Source: Corynebacterium maris DSM 45190
GTDB lineage: Bacteria; Actinomycetota; Actinomycetes; Mycobacteriales; Mycobacteriaceae
Reading direction: 5' to 3'
Assembly (NCBI RefSeq): GCF_000442645.1
Contig: NC_021915.1
Location: forward strand, 2,666,001-2,730,000
DNA: 64,000 bases
The notes below the pieces were generated by a model that worked only from the letters and a program-made list of their open reading frames with translations, did not search any database and had not been told where the DNA came from. Of the stretch, positions 28,860 through 36,668 are shown one piece after another; within the stretch, counting starts at the first letter, position 1; each line of letters opens with the position of its first letter. The position numbers and the translations under genes were made by a program.

Positions 28860-30371
28860 TTAGCCGTGCGCCATGTTCACGAAACGCGAGTAATGCAACT
28901 GGTGCGCGACCGGCACCGTGTCGATCGGCCCGCCACGGTGCTTCGCGACGATGATGTCCGCCTCGCCCGCGCGCTCGCTGTCGCGCTCCTGCGAATCCGG
29001 GCGGTTGAGCAGCATGACGATGTCCGCGTCCTGCTCCAGCGAACCCGACTCACGCAGATCCGCCAGCTGCGGCTTCTTGTCCGGCCGGTTCTCCGGCCCA
29101 CGGTTCAGCTGCGAAATAGCGATCACGGGCACATCCAACTCCTTCGCCAATAGCTTGAGCTGACGCGAGAACTCCGAGACCTCCTGCTGGCGCGACTCCA
29201 CCTGCTTGCCGGAGCTCATCAGCTGGAGGTAGTCCAGCACGACCAGATCCAGCCCGTGCGCCTGCTTCAGGCGGCGGGCCTTCGAACGGATCTCCATCAT
29301 CGTCAGGCTCGGGGAGTCGTCGATGAACAGCGGGGCGTCCTGGATCTCATTGAGCCGGTCCGTCAACTTGTCCCACTGCGAGGCCTCCATCTTGCCGGCG
29401 CGCATGTCCGTCAGCTTGATGGCCGTCTCCGCGCTCAGCAGGCGCATGACGATCTCCGAGGCGCTCATCTCCAGAGAGAAGATCACTGAAGACTTGTGGT
29501 GCCCCAACGACGCCGAACGCATGAAATCGAGCGCCAACGTCGACTTACCCACGCCCGGACGCGCCGCGATGATGATCATCTGGCCGCCGTGCAGGCCGTT
29601 GGTCAGATTGTCCAGGTCAGTGAAGCCCGTGGGCACGCCGATGGCGGTGCCCTGGTCGCGCTGAAAAGCGGCGAGCTCATCCAGCGTCGGGGTCAACAGG
29701 TCACCCAGCACCTGGTAGTCCTCCACGGACTTGTTCTGCGCGACCGCGAACACCTCCTGCTGGGCCCGGTCGACGACGACTTCGACCTCGGCGCCCTCCG
29801 CGCCCTCGTAGCCCAGCTGGACCACGCGTGTGCCGGCTTCCACCAACCGGCGCAGGATCGCCTTCTCCGACACAATCTCCGCGTAATAGCGCGCGTTGGC
29901 CGCCGTGGGCACCGAAGAGATCAGGGTGTGCAGATACGGCGCCCCGCCGATGCGCTCCAGCTCGTTGAGCCGGTCGAGCCGACCGGACACGATCACCGGA
30001 TCAATGTCCGTGCCGGAAGAGTACAGATCCAGCATCGCCTGGTAGATCAGCTGATGCGCCGGGTAGTAGAAGTCCTCCGGCGCCAGCTCCTCGACCACCT
30101 CGGTGACCGTGTTCGGGCTGAGCAGCATCGCGCCGAGCACGCCCTGCTCCGCTTCCCGGTCGTGCGGGGGCTGCCGGAAATCGCCGTAGCGCTGCGGTTC
30201 GTCGCCGCCCCGGTTCCGGAAGCGTCGCTTACCGCCGAAACGTCCGTCACCGCCGCGGTTTCCGGACCAGGAGCCCTGGTCGGGGTCCTCCGGCTCCGGC
30301 GGCGGAACGAAGTCGTCGTCGAAGCTGTCAAAGTCGCCGGTGTTGTCGCCGGCTCCGCTGCTGGTGGTCAT
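28860..30371 (-). CDS. dnaB: Replicative DNA helicase DnaB
   Basis: A 503-residue hexameric helicase that unwinds DNA at the replication fork. Residues 1-60 are acidic, Gly/Asn-rich and specific to this lineage. The N-terminal domain begins at PPHDREAEQGVLGAML. The RecA-like domain carries Walker A AARPGVGKST and the later LVVLDYLQLM Walker B region. SQLNRGPENRPDK-type and DIVMLLNRPD motifs close the core. There is no intein. ATG 30371 follows GGAAAGGC at a proper distance. The gene lies downstream of rpsF-ssb-rplI, separated by a DnaA-box-rich gap and a terminator. Confidence 0.95.
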   Translation of the reverse strand: MTTSSGAGDNTGDFDSFDDDFVPPPEPEDPDQGSWSGNRGGDGRFGGKRRFRNRGGDEPQRYGDFRQPPHDREAEQGVLGAMLLSPNTVTEVVEELAPEDFYYPAHQLIYQAMLDLYSSGTDIDPVIVSGRLDRLNELERIGGAPYLHTLISSVPTAANARYYAEIVSEKAILRRLVEAGTRVVQLGYEGAEGAEVEVVVDRAQQEVFAVAQNKSVEDYQVLGDLLTPTLDELAAFQRDQGTAIGVPTGFTDLDNLTNGLHGGQMIIIAARPGVGKSTLALDFMRSASLGHHKSSVIFSLEMSASEIVMRLLSAETAIKLTDMRAGKMEASQWDKLTDRLNEIQDAPLFIDDSPSLTMMEIRSKARRLKQAHGLDLVVLDYLQLMSSGKQVESRQQEVSEFSRQLKLLAKELDVPVIAISQLNRGPENRPDKKPQLADLRESGSLEQDADIVMLLNRPDSQERDSERAGEADIIVAKHRGGPIDTVPVAHQLHYSRFVNMAHG

Positions 30372-30560
30372 GATGCCTTTCCGCTGGGCTGCTCGTCGCC
30401 TCCCGAAGGGTCGCGGAGCCGCGCAGGGCGCCGGGCCGGGGGAGGTCAATGGATCTGAGTGTAAGGGGTTTTCCGGCCGACATGAAAGACGCCGGCCAGC
30501 TCCTGGGGAGAACTCTCATCCGCGTGGCCGGGCTGTTTCTGCGCACGCTATGACCTCTGG

Positions 30561-30902
30561 TTACGCACAAGGCCTGTGCACAACTTCGCTGGAATTAACC
30601 TGCTGTGGACGCTTCTGACAACCAATGTTCCACAGCGTTTGTGGATAACTCAGGTTGACGGTGCGTAAACGGCGTGTCTCCCCCACCCTGCCCTGTGGAG
30701 TCTTTGGGGATAACTGGGCACACCTTCTCCCGATTCCGGAGTATGCGCAGGTAGCGAACTCGAGTGTCTTGTGGATAGATTGTTGTCTTTCGTGGATAAC
30801 TTCCTGACCAGCCCATTTGGTCGGGTTATTTTTCCCACGTCCGCAATGAATACACACGTTACGGCAGGTGAACCTGAGGTGAATTATCCACAGCTATCCA
30901 CA
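30561..30902. promoter_or_regulatory. Cluster of DnaA-box-like sequences between rplI and dnaB
   Basis: This non-coding gap (30372-31051) holds TGTGGATAA (30640-30648) and TTATCCACA (30884-30892), both perfect DnaA boxes, plus near matches TGTGCACAA (30575-30583), TGGGGATAA (30705-30713), TGTGGATAG (30770-30778), CGTGGATAA (30791-30799) and CTATCCACA (30894-30902). Five of the seven point the same way. Such a cluster may titrate DnaA or let it control dnaB. It has no dnaA/dnaN neighbours and no clear AT-rich unwinding element, so it is unlikely to be oriC. The rest of the gap shows no gene. Confidence 0.65.
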
Positions 30903-30955
30903 GGGTGAGGATGGTACCCACAGAGCGACCACTTTGACCTGGCACACTGCCCCAA

Positions 30956-30990
30956 AAATGCGAATGCCCCCGCACCACGTGCGAGGGCAT
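30956..30990 (-). terminator. Terminator of the rpsF-ssb-rplI operon
   Basis: On the minus strand ATGCCCTCGCAC and GTGCGGGGGCAT (30990-30979 with 30975-30964) pair with one mismatch, followed by TCGCATTTTTG. Confidence 0.8.
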
Positions 30991-31051
30991 AAGCATGCTG
31001 TTGTCATGGGCTCGTATTAGAGCCGTCGATTACCGGTGGTAACTGTGTGAG

Positions 31052-31504
31052 TTACTGGGCAACGACCGAAAAGTTCACCTTGCCGGAAACCTCGGGGTGC
31101 AGTTTGACTACAACCTGGTAGTTACCGGTCTTCTTGACCAGACCCTTGGGCAGCTCAATGTTGCGCTTGTCCAGGGTCGGCCCGCCTGCCTTCTTGACGG
31201 CGTCAGCGAGGTCGCCCGCCTTGACGGAGCCGAAGAGCTTGCCGTTGGCCGAAGTCTTCACCGGCACGGTCACGTCGGTCAAGCCGTCGAGCTGCTCGCG
31301 CACCTCATGGGCGTGGTCGAGATCGCGGATTTCGCGGGCAGCCTGTGCACGCTTGATCTCCTCGATCTCCTTTTCTGCGCCACGGGTGGCCGGGATAGCC
31401 AGGCCCCGCGGAAGCAGGTAGTTGCGTCCGTAGCCGTTCTTGACCTCGACGATGTCGCCGGGAGCGCCAAGTTTGTCAACGGCAGCGGTGAGGATCAGTT
31501 TCAT
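31052..31504 (-). CDS. rplI: 50S ribosomal protein L9
   Basis: A 150-residue ribosomal protein. It starts with the L9 N-terminal domain (MKLILTAAVDKLGAPGDIVEVKNGYGRNYLLPRG region, residues 1-35), continues into the long connecting helix with KEIEEIKRAQAAREIRDLDHA, and ends with the RNA-binding C-terminal domain. It is the third gene of the rpsF-ssb-rplI operon, 63 bp after ssb, with AAAGGCAGG before the ATG. Confidence 0.97.
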   Translation of the reverse strand: MKLILTAAVDKLGAPGDIVEVKNGYGRNYLLPRGLAIPATRGAEKEIEEIKRAQAAREIRDLDHAHEVREQLDGLTDVTVPVKTSANGKLFGSVKAGDLADAVKKAGGPTLDKRNIELPKGLVKKTGNYQVVVKLHPEVSGKVNFSVVAQ

Positions 31505-31567
31505 GATCCCTGCCTTTCGTTGTTTAAAAAGGGTGGTGGTTCGATGTGTGAAGCGACGAACTCGTCA

Positions 31568-32212
31568 TTAGAACGGGGGTTCATCATCAGCGCCGGATCC
31601 GCCGAAACCGCCGGCCGAGGGCGCGGAGTTCCACGGATCGTTCGCCGGCGCCTGGTTCTGCTGGTTCGGATTGTTTCCGCCGGGGTTGCCACCGCCGCCG
31701 AAACCGCCGCCGGGGTTTCCGCCCCAGTTGCCGCCGCCACCAGCGTTGCCACCGCCGCCAAAGCCGCCGCCGGGGTTTCCGCCCCAGTTGCCGCCGCCAC
31801 CAGCGTTGCCGCCACCGCCAAAGCCGCCGCCACCGCCGCCTTCACGCGGGGTGCGGTTGACCTGGGCGGTCGCGAACTTCAGGGAGGGGCCGACCTCGTC
31901 GACCTCCACCTCGTAGACGGTGCGGTTGTCGCCGTCCTTGGTCTGGTAGGAGCGCTGCTTCAGACGGCCGTTGACGATGACGCGCATACCCTTCGAGAGG
32001 CTTTCCGCGACATTCTCGGCTGCCTGGCGCCACACGTTGCAGGTCAGGAACAGGGCCTCGCCATCCTCGTACTGACCCGCATCGCGGTTGTACACGCGCG
32101 GCGTCGAGGCGACTCGGAAGTTTGCGACGGCAGCACCCGACGGGGTGAAGCGCAGCTCCGGGTCGGCGACGACGTTGCCGACGAGGGTGATTGGTGTGTC
32201 TCCGATGGCCAT
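31568..32212 (-). CDS. ssb: Single-stranded DNA-binding protein
   Basis: A 214-residue protein. The OB fold covers about residues 1-115 (GDTPITLVGNVVADPELRFT, then LFLTCNVWRQAAENVAESL and GMRVIVNGRLKQRSYQTKDG). The linker (about 120-195) is built of Gly/Asn repeats, and the extreme C-terminus is the acidic tip DDEPPF that recruits replication and repair proteins. It binds ssDNA as a tetramer. The linker DNA contains a 60-bp tandem repeat that may vary in number between strains. Confidence 0.97.
   Translation of the reverse strand: MAIGDTPITLVGNVVADPELRFTPSGAAVANFRVASTPRVYNRDAGQYEDGEALFLTCNVWRQAAENVAESLSKGMRVIVNGRLKQRSYQTKDGDNRTVYEVEVDEVGPSLKFATAQVNRTPREGGGGGGFGGGGNAGGGGNWGGNPGGGFGGGGNAGGGGNWGGNPGGGFGGGGNPGGNNPNQQNQAPANDPWNSAPSAGGFGGSGADDEPPF
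31685..31830 (-). repeat. 60-bp tandem repeat inside ssb
   Basis: Two nearly identical 60-bp units (31685-31744 and 31745-31804) and a partial third (31805-31830) encode the 20-residue glycine-rich linker unit (GGGNAGGGGNWGGNPGGGFG). The units differ by only a couple of bases. Confidence 0.9.
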
Positions 32213-32301
32213 GTGTATTCCTCTTCCTTACAAGTGCATATCCGGGCGATGATGCGTTCCGGAGGCGGGTGTGTCTGTTCCGCCTCCCAGTATTCCCGTT
32301 C

Positions 32302-32589
32302 TTACTTGTCGGTGCGCAGAACCTTGGTGCGCAGGACGTTGTCGCTCAGGTTGAGAAGACGGTCGAGCTCCGCAACAGATTCGGAGTTACAGGTCAGCTC
32401 GGCGACGACGTAGACGCCTTCTTCCTGCTTCTCGATCGGGTAGGCCAAGCGACGCTTGCCCCACACATCAACCTTGTCCACGGATCCCTTTTCCTTGCGG
32501 ATGATCTCCAGGTACTTGTCCAGGGACGGGGCTGCGGTGCGTTCATCCTGACTAGGGTTCAGAATGATCATTACTTCGTAGTGACGCAC
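32302..32589 (-). CDS. rpsF: 30S ribosomal protein S6
   Basis: A 95-residue ribosomal protein with the S6 pattern: RHYEVMIILNPSQDE at the start, KVDVWGKRRLAYPIEKQEEGVYVV in the middle, and LDRLLNLSDNVLRTKVLR at the end. The start is taken as GTG 32589, because the AGGAGGT Shine-Dalgarno lies about 11 nt upstream and other corynebacterial S6 proteins begin M-R-x-YEVMI. ATG 32601 would be right next to the Shine-Dalgarno. No rpsR follows, unlike in many bacteria. Confidence 0.95.
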   Translation of the reverse strand: MRHYEVMIILNPSQDERTAAPSLDKYLEIIRKEKGSVDKVDVWGKRRLAYPIEKQEEGVYVVAELTCNSESVAELDRLLNLSDNVLRTKVLRTDK

Positions 32590-32638
32590 GGACCTCATCA
32601 CCTCCTGTGGTCTAGTAGTTTTTCGGCCACACCCAGAT

Positions 32639-32667
32639 TAGGTATGGCAGGAGGGTCGTTGCGTCAA
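32639..32667 (-). promoter_or_regulatory. Candidate promoter of rpsF-ssb-rplI
   Basis: On the minus strand TTGACG (32667-32662) is 17 bp from TACCTA (32644-32639). The resulting leader of about 45 nt contains the AGGAGGT ribosome-binding site. Confidence 0.4.
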
Positions 32668-32733
32668 GCAACCCGATCAGACTACCGCAATCGCAGGTCA
32701 AAGCGAAACCAGCCACGGCGCCTCCCCGACCCG

Positions 32734-33633
32734 TCAGCCACCGGCGGACTCCGCGCGGGCGACGGCGAGGAAATCGCTCGCCGGCGGCACCAGGGGAGCG
32801 TCCGGCCACACCACCCGCAGCGGGCGGCGCAAGTCCACCCCCGTGGTGGGCACGTCCACGACCTGCCCCGTGCGCAGGGCGGCGTCGACCACCAGGCGGG
32901 AGAGCACCGCCGGCGCGACCCCGGCGACGACGGAACCGAGCACCGCGGAATTGGAGCTGACCTCCAGGGCCGGGTCGGCACGCCCCAGGTCGTCGAGGAG
33001 GGCGTCGAGGGTGCCCCGGGTGCCGGACCCGGGCTCCCTGACGACGAGGGCGGTGGCCGCCAGTTCCGCCGCGTCGACGGGGCGGGAACGTCGCGCCCAC
33101 GGGTGGCCGGGGGCGACGACGAGGGCGAGTTCGTCGCTGAGGAGCATGTTGACGCGGACGCCGGTGACGTCCGCCGGGGATTCCACGAAGCCGATGTCGA
33201 TGACGCCGGTGGCCAGCGCATGCAGGGTGTCCTCGGAGTTGGCGACCTTGAGGGTCACCTCGACCTCCGGGTGCTCGATGCGGAAACGGGCCAGCCACCG
33301 CGGCGCGAGATATTCCGCGATCGTCTGCGAGGCCCCGACGGCCAGGTGGCCGCCGACCTCGGCCCGCAGCGACGCCACCGCATGCGTGAAGTCATCGACC
33401 GCACGGAGCGCCTCTTCCGCCCAGGTGGCGACGAGCTCACCGTGCGGGCTCAGGCGCGATCCGCTGGCGGAACGGTCCACCAGGTGCAACCCCGTGACGC
33501 GCTCATAGCGGGCCAGGGCGCGTGACGCGTTAGATTGCGCCATGCCCAGACGCCGGGCCGCCTTGCCCACGGATCCCAGGTCGCCGATGAGAACCAACAG
33601 TCGCATCGTGGTCAGTTCCGCGTCTCGGCTCAT
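32734..33633 (-). CDS. LysR family regulator divergent from the YeiH-type gene
   Basis: A 299-residue LysR regulator. The N-terminal winged helix (about 5-65) includes LLVLIGDLGSVGKAARRLGMAQSNASRALARYER. The co-inducer domain follows (from about 92, AVGASQTIAEYLAPRWLARF). The pairing of a LysR gene with a divergent yeiH gene recalls the yeiE-yeiH locus of enterobacteria, where the regulator senses sulfite. An effector here is inference. An ATG at 33654 would add seven residues. The in-frame extension beyond that is not coding. Confidence 0.88.
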   Translation of the reverse strand: MSRDAELTTMRLLVLIGDLGSVGKAARRLGMAQSNASRALARYERVTGLHLVDRSASGSRLSPHGELVATWAEEALRAVDDFTHAVASLRAEVGGHLAVGASQTIAEYLAPRWLARFRIEHPEVEVTLKVANSEDTLHALATGVIDIGFVESPADVTGVRVNMLLSDELALVVAPGHPWARRSRPVDAAELAATALVVREPGSGTRGTLDALLDDLGRADPALEVSSNSAVLGSVVAGVAPAVLSRLVVDAALRTGQVVDVPTTGVDLRRPLRVVWPDAPLVPPASDFLAVARAESAGG

Positions 33634-33638
33634 GCGTT

Positions 33639-33655
33639 CATGATATGTGCTCATG
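33639..33655. promoter_or_regulatory. Candidate LysR-binding site
   Basis: CATGA (33639-33643) and TCATG (33651-33655) form an interrupted palindrome with a 7-bp spacer between the LysR and yeiH-like starts, the place and shape expected for a LysR recognition site. Confidence 0.35.
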
Positions 33656-33703
33656 GCAAAGGAAGTCTTCCCACCCCTCGGCCCGCAAGCCAGAATGGAA
33701 GAT

Positions 33704-34780
33704 ATGACTTGTCGTACCTCCACCTCCACCGTGGCCCCAGCCGCCGCCACGCCCGCCTGGTTCGCCCCCTTGCCCGGCCTGGCGCTGTGCCTGCTCGGCG
33801 CCCTCGCGGCGGCGGGGATCGGCGCGCTCGTTCCGGTGCTGCCGCCGCTGTTGCTGGCCATTGTGTTGGGAGCCGCACTGGCCAACCTCATCGACCTGCC
33901 GCAGATCCTCACCCCAGGGATAACCGTGGCCGCCAAGCACCTGCTGCGGCTGGGCATCGTGCTGCTCGGGCTGGCCATCGCCCTGCCCGACATCTTGAGC
34001 CTGGGCTGGGGAGTGCTGCTCACCGTCTGCGCCGTCGTCGCGGGCGGCATGGCCTTCACCGTCTGGCTGGGCCGCCGGCTGGGCGTGGACGAGCACCTGA
34101 CGCTGCTGATCGCGGCGGGGTTTTCCGTCTGCGGCGCCGCCGCCGTCGCCGGGGCGCAGACCGTGGTGCGCGCCGCCCGCGCCACCGTGGTCGCGGCCTT
34201 GACGCTGGTGGTGCTGTTCGGCACCCTCGCCATTCCGCTGTTCCCCGCCCTCGCCGGGGTGCTCGGCATGGCCCCGGACGTCGCCGGGGCGTGGATCGGG
34301 GCCGGCGTCCATGAGGTCGCTCAAGTGGTGGCCGCGGCGGGGATCATCGACGGGCCGGACTCCACCGCCATGCAGTACGCCGTCGTCGTCAAGCTCGCCC
34401 GCGTGGTCCTGCTGGTCGCGGTGATCGCGGCGCTCGGGGTGTACGTGCGGCGCCGCGGACTGACCGCCGACGACGGGGAGGAAGGCGCGGATCCGGCGCA
34501 CCGGCCCCCGCTGATCCCCGGTTTCGTCCTCGGGTTCCTGGCCATGGTCGCCCTCGCCACGGCCGACGCCGCGTCCGGGTTCCTGCCCGCCCCGGCGCTG
34601 GACGCCGCGTCGACGCTGCAGACGCTGTTGCTGACGATGGCGATGTTCGCCCTGGGCTGCGGCGTGAAGTTCACGGACCTGCGGCAGGTCGGTTGGCGGC
34701 CCCTGGTGTTGGGGCTGTCCACGTCGGTAACGGTGGCGGCCGTCGGCGCCGTCGGAGTCAGCGTCTCCCTCACCGGGTGA
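33704..34780 (+). CDS. YeiH/UPF0324 family putative sulfate or sulfite exporter
   Basis: A 358-residue membrane protein with about ten hydrophobic segments. Family hallmarks include the early GALAAAGIGALVPVLPPLLLAI segment, LRLGIVLLGLAIALPDIL, FSVCGAAAVAGAQTVVRA and the final FALGCGVKFTDLRQVGWRPLVLG. YeiH proteins are annotated as putative sulfate exporters and have been linked to sulfite handling. Direct transport data are scarce. The start is ATG 33704; ATG 33695 is an alternative. It is divergent from the LysR gene. Confidence 0.85.
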   Translation: MTCRTSTSTVAPAAATPAWFAPLPGLALCLLGALAAAGIGALVPVLPPLLLAIVLGAALANLIDLPQILTPGITVAAKHLLRLGIVLLGLAIALPDILSLGWGVLLTVCAVVAGGMAFTVWLGRRLGVDEHLTLLIAAGFSVCGAAAVAGAQTVVRAARATVVAALTLVVLFGTLAIPLFPALAGVLGMAPDVAGAWIGAGVHEVAQVVAAAGIIDGPDSTAMQYAVVVKLARVVLLVAVIAALGVYVRRRGLTADDGEEGADPAHRPPLIPGFVLGFLAMVALATADAASGFLPAPALDAASTLQTLLLTMAMFALGCGVKFTDLRQVGWRPLVLGLSTSVTVAAVGAVGVSVSLTG

Positions 34781-34781
34781 C

Positions 34782-34812
34782 GACCCTTCTCGGCGCGCCC
34801 CGAGAATGGGTC
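34782..34812. terminator. Bidirectional terminator hairpin
   Basis: GACCCTTCTCGG (34782-34793) pairs with CCGAGAATGGGTC (34800-34812) with one bulged T. It lies between the convergent yeiH-like gene and the small membrane protein gene. Confidence 0.6.
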
Positions 34813-34999
34813 AGCTGGGCGTCTGGGCGGCGAAAAAGATCGCCAGGGTGACGGGGACGACGGTGACGAAGATCAGGGACGTGATCCCGAGCGTCACCGG
34901 GATCCACACCGGCTTTTTCCGCATGACGGCGACGAAGGCCGTCGCGATGCAGAAGAAACCGATGACGATGGACGCAATCCCCAACATAGTGATCAGCAT
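34811..34999 (-). CDS. Small two-helix membrane protein
   Basis: A 62-residue protein with two hydrophobic segments (about 3-27 and 32-57) joined by a short basic loop (MRKKPVW). No family was recognised. Its ATG (34999) overlaps the end of the glycosyltransferase gene by 7 bp, so it is co-translated with it and could assist it in the membrane. Confidence 0.65.
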   Translation of the reverse strand: MLITMLGIASIVIGFFCIATAFVAVMRKKPVWIPVTLGITSLIFVTVVPVTLAIFFAAQTPS

Positions 35000-36555
35000 G
35001 ACGACACTTTCTTCTCAGGGGCGTCTCCCGCTGCGTGGGAGGCGCCGTCCCGCCCGGCGGCGGATCTGCGGCTGAGCCGGTCGGCCCACCCGAAGGCTCC
35101 CGCCAGCGGGTCGAGCCCCTCGTGCGCCGCCGCGACCTTGTCGTGGCCGCGACCGAGCATCTGGCGGATCACAAGCACCATCATCACAATAATGAACGCG
35201 CCTCGGATCACGATCACCAGATTCAACAGCTCCCCCGGCGCGCCGTTGTTCTCCACGCCGTGCATGTGCCACATCAACACCGGCCACACGAGCGCTTCCG
35301 CGGTCATCCAGCTCAGCAGCAGCCGCCACCGCGGCAAGGCGAGGACCGCGGGGATGAGCAGCCAGAGGGAGTACTGCGGCGACCAGACTTTGTTGACGAG
35401 CAGGAAGGCCGCCACGATGAGGAACACCAGTTCCGCCACCCGGGGCCTACGCCGCACGCGGAGGCCGAGCACGAAGATCGCCAGGCAGGCGCCGGCGAAG
35501 AGGAGGAAGGTCACGGCGTTAAGGATGGTGGGGGCGCCGGCGCCGGAGTCGAAGCCCGTCCAGCCGGTGGCACGGGCGACGACCGCCCAGACCGTGGTCC
35601 ATTCCCAGCCGCGCTCGCTGTTGAGGCGGAGGAATTCTTTCCACGCCGCGGGGTAGGCGAGCAGGACGGGGACGTTCACGACCGCCCAGGACGCGGCGGC
35701 GGTGATCGTCATGCGGGTCATCGGCCGCCACTGCAGCGAGCGCACGGCAAGCACGAGATAGGCGCCGAGGATAAACAGCGGCCACAGTTTGAAGGCGGTG
35801 CCCAGGCCGACGGCGACTCCCGCCCAGCCGGGTCGGCCTTTCTTCATCAGCAGCAGCGCCGCCGCGACCGCGGTGACCGACGGGATGTCCCAGTTGGTGA
35901 AGGCGTGGACGACGACCAGCGGGGAGGCGGCGACCAGGACGGTGTCCCAGATGCGGTTGCCGGCCAGGTCGGCGACGATGCGCACGGTGATCACCCACAG
36001 GCCGGCGAGGAGGAAGGCGGTGAGGCAGAAGTACCAGGCGGCCTCCGCGATGGTGAAGGGCAGCGCCTCAATCACCGGGTAGGTGAGGCGGGTGAGCCAG
36101 CCCGTGAGTCCTTGGAACAGTCCGGCGAGGACCGGGTACTCCATGTAGCGCGTCAGGTCGCCTTCCTGCCAGGAGTAGGCGTAGGGAAAGCCCGGCTGGT
36201 CGAGCCCGCGTCCGTGGTACAGGGGGATGACGTCGTTGTAGCAGGCGGAGACGTATTGGCGGTTGCCGGACCAGTCCAGGTCGACGCCCCCGCCCTCGCC
36301 GCGTGTCCCTTGCAGGCAATTCGCCTTGCTCAGGAAGCCGAAGGCCAGGAACACCAACGACGTGAGGGTCAGGACACGGACGGGGGTCCACCATCGGGCG
36401 ACACCGACGTCGGCGTGGCGGCCGATGCGGCCGCCGAGAAAGGTGATGAAGCCGCGGGCGAGGGGTTCTTCCATGGCGGGGGAGGAACGACGGGCGGGGT
36501 GTTCCGTCGGGCCGTGGGGGCGGCGGGGTGCGCCTTTCTCCGGTGCTCCGCTCAT
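34993..36555 (-). CDS. Membrane glycosyltransferase, GT87-like (DUF2029)
   Basis: A 520-residue polytopic protein with about ten membrane segments. After a basic N-terminus, the first helix (about 65-85) is followed by an extracellular loop with YVSACYNDVIPLYHGRGLDQ, containing acidic residues of the kind used by GT-C polyprenyl-phosphate-mannose transferases. A VNKVWSPQYSLWLLIP segment near residue 405 and a multi-helix core match actinobacterial DUF2029 proteins, some of which elongate lipomannan. The acceptor here is unknown. The ATG start at 36555 is likely but not secured by a good Shine-Dalgarno. It lies downstream of the penicillin-binding protein, pointing to envelope synthesis. Confidence 0.8.
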   Translation of the reverse strand: MSGAPEKGAPRRPHGPTEHPARRSSPAMEEPLARGFITFLGGRIGRHADVGVARWWTPVRVLTLTSLVFLAFGFLSKANCLQGTRGEGGGVDLDWSGNRQYVSACYNDVIPLYHGRGLDQPGFPYAYSWQEGDLTRYMEYPVLAGLFQGLTGWLTRLTYPVIEALPFTIAEAAWYFCLTAFLLAGLWVITVRIVADLAGNRIWDTVLVAASPLVVVHAFTNWDIPSVTAVAAALLLMKKGRPGWAGVAVGLGTAFKLWPLFILGAYLVLAVRSLQWRPMTRMTITAAASWAVVNVPVLLAYPAAWKEFLRLNSERGWEWTTVWAVVARATGWTGFDSGAGAPTILNAVTFLLFAGACLAIFVLGLRVRRRPRVAELVFLIVAAFLLVNKVWSPQYSLWLLIPAVLALPRWRLLLSWMTAEALVWPVLMWHMHGVENNGAPGELLNLVIVIRGAFIIVMMVLVIRQMLGRGHDKVAAAHEGLDPLAGAFGWADRLSRRSAAGRDGASHAAGDAPEKKVSSC

Positions 36556-36668
36556 CTGGGGTCTGCTTTCTGCCGTGCATTCACGTGATTGACCGTAGCC
36601 CCCGTACAAAGCGCAACGCGCACGCGGTGTGCGTGCGCGTTGCGGGGCGGGGCCAAGACCTCGGCTGG

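Noticed and set aside
30372..30449. N-terminal extension of DnaB by 26 residues
   Set aside because: The extension has no ribosome-binding site, and ATG 30371 has a well-placed GGAAAGGC and a typical N-terminus.
30561..30902. Possible chromosomal replication origin (oriC)
   Set aside because: DnaA boxes are present, but dnaA, dnaN, recF and rpmH are absent and there is no clear AT-rich unwinding region, so I list it only as a DnaA-box cluster.
31685..31830. CRISPR-like array
   Set aside because: The repeat is contiguous without spacers and lies inside the ssb reading frame.
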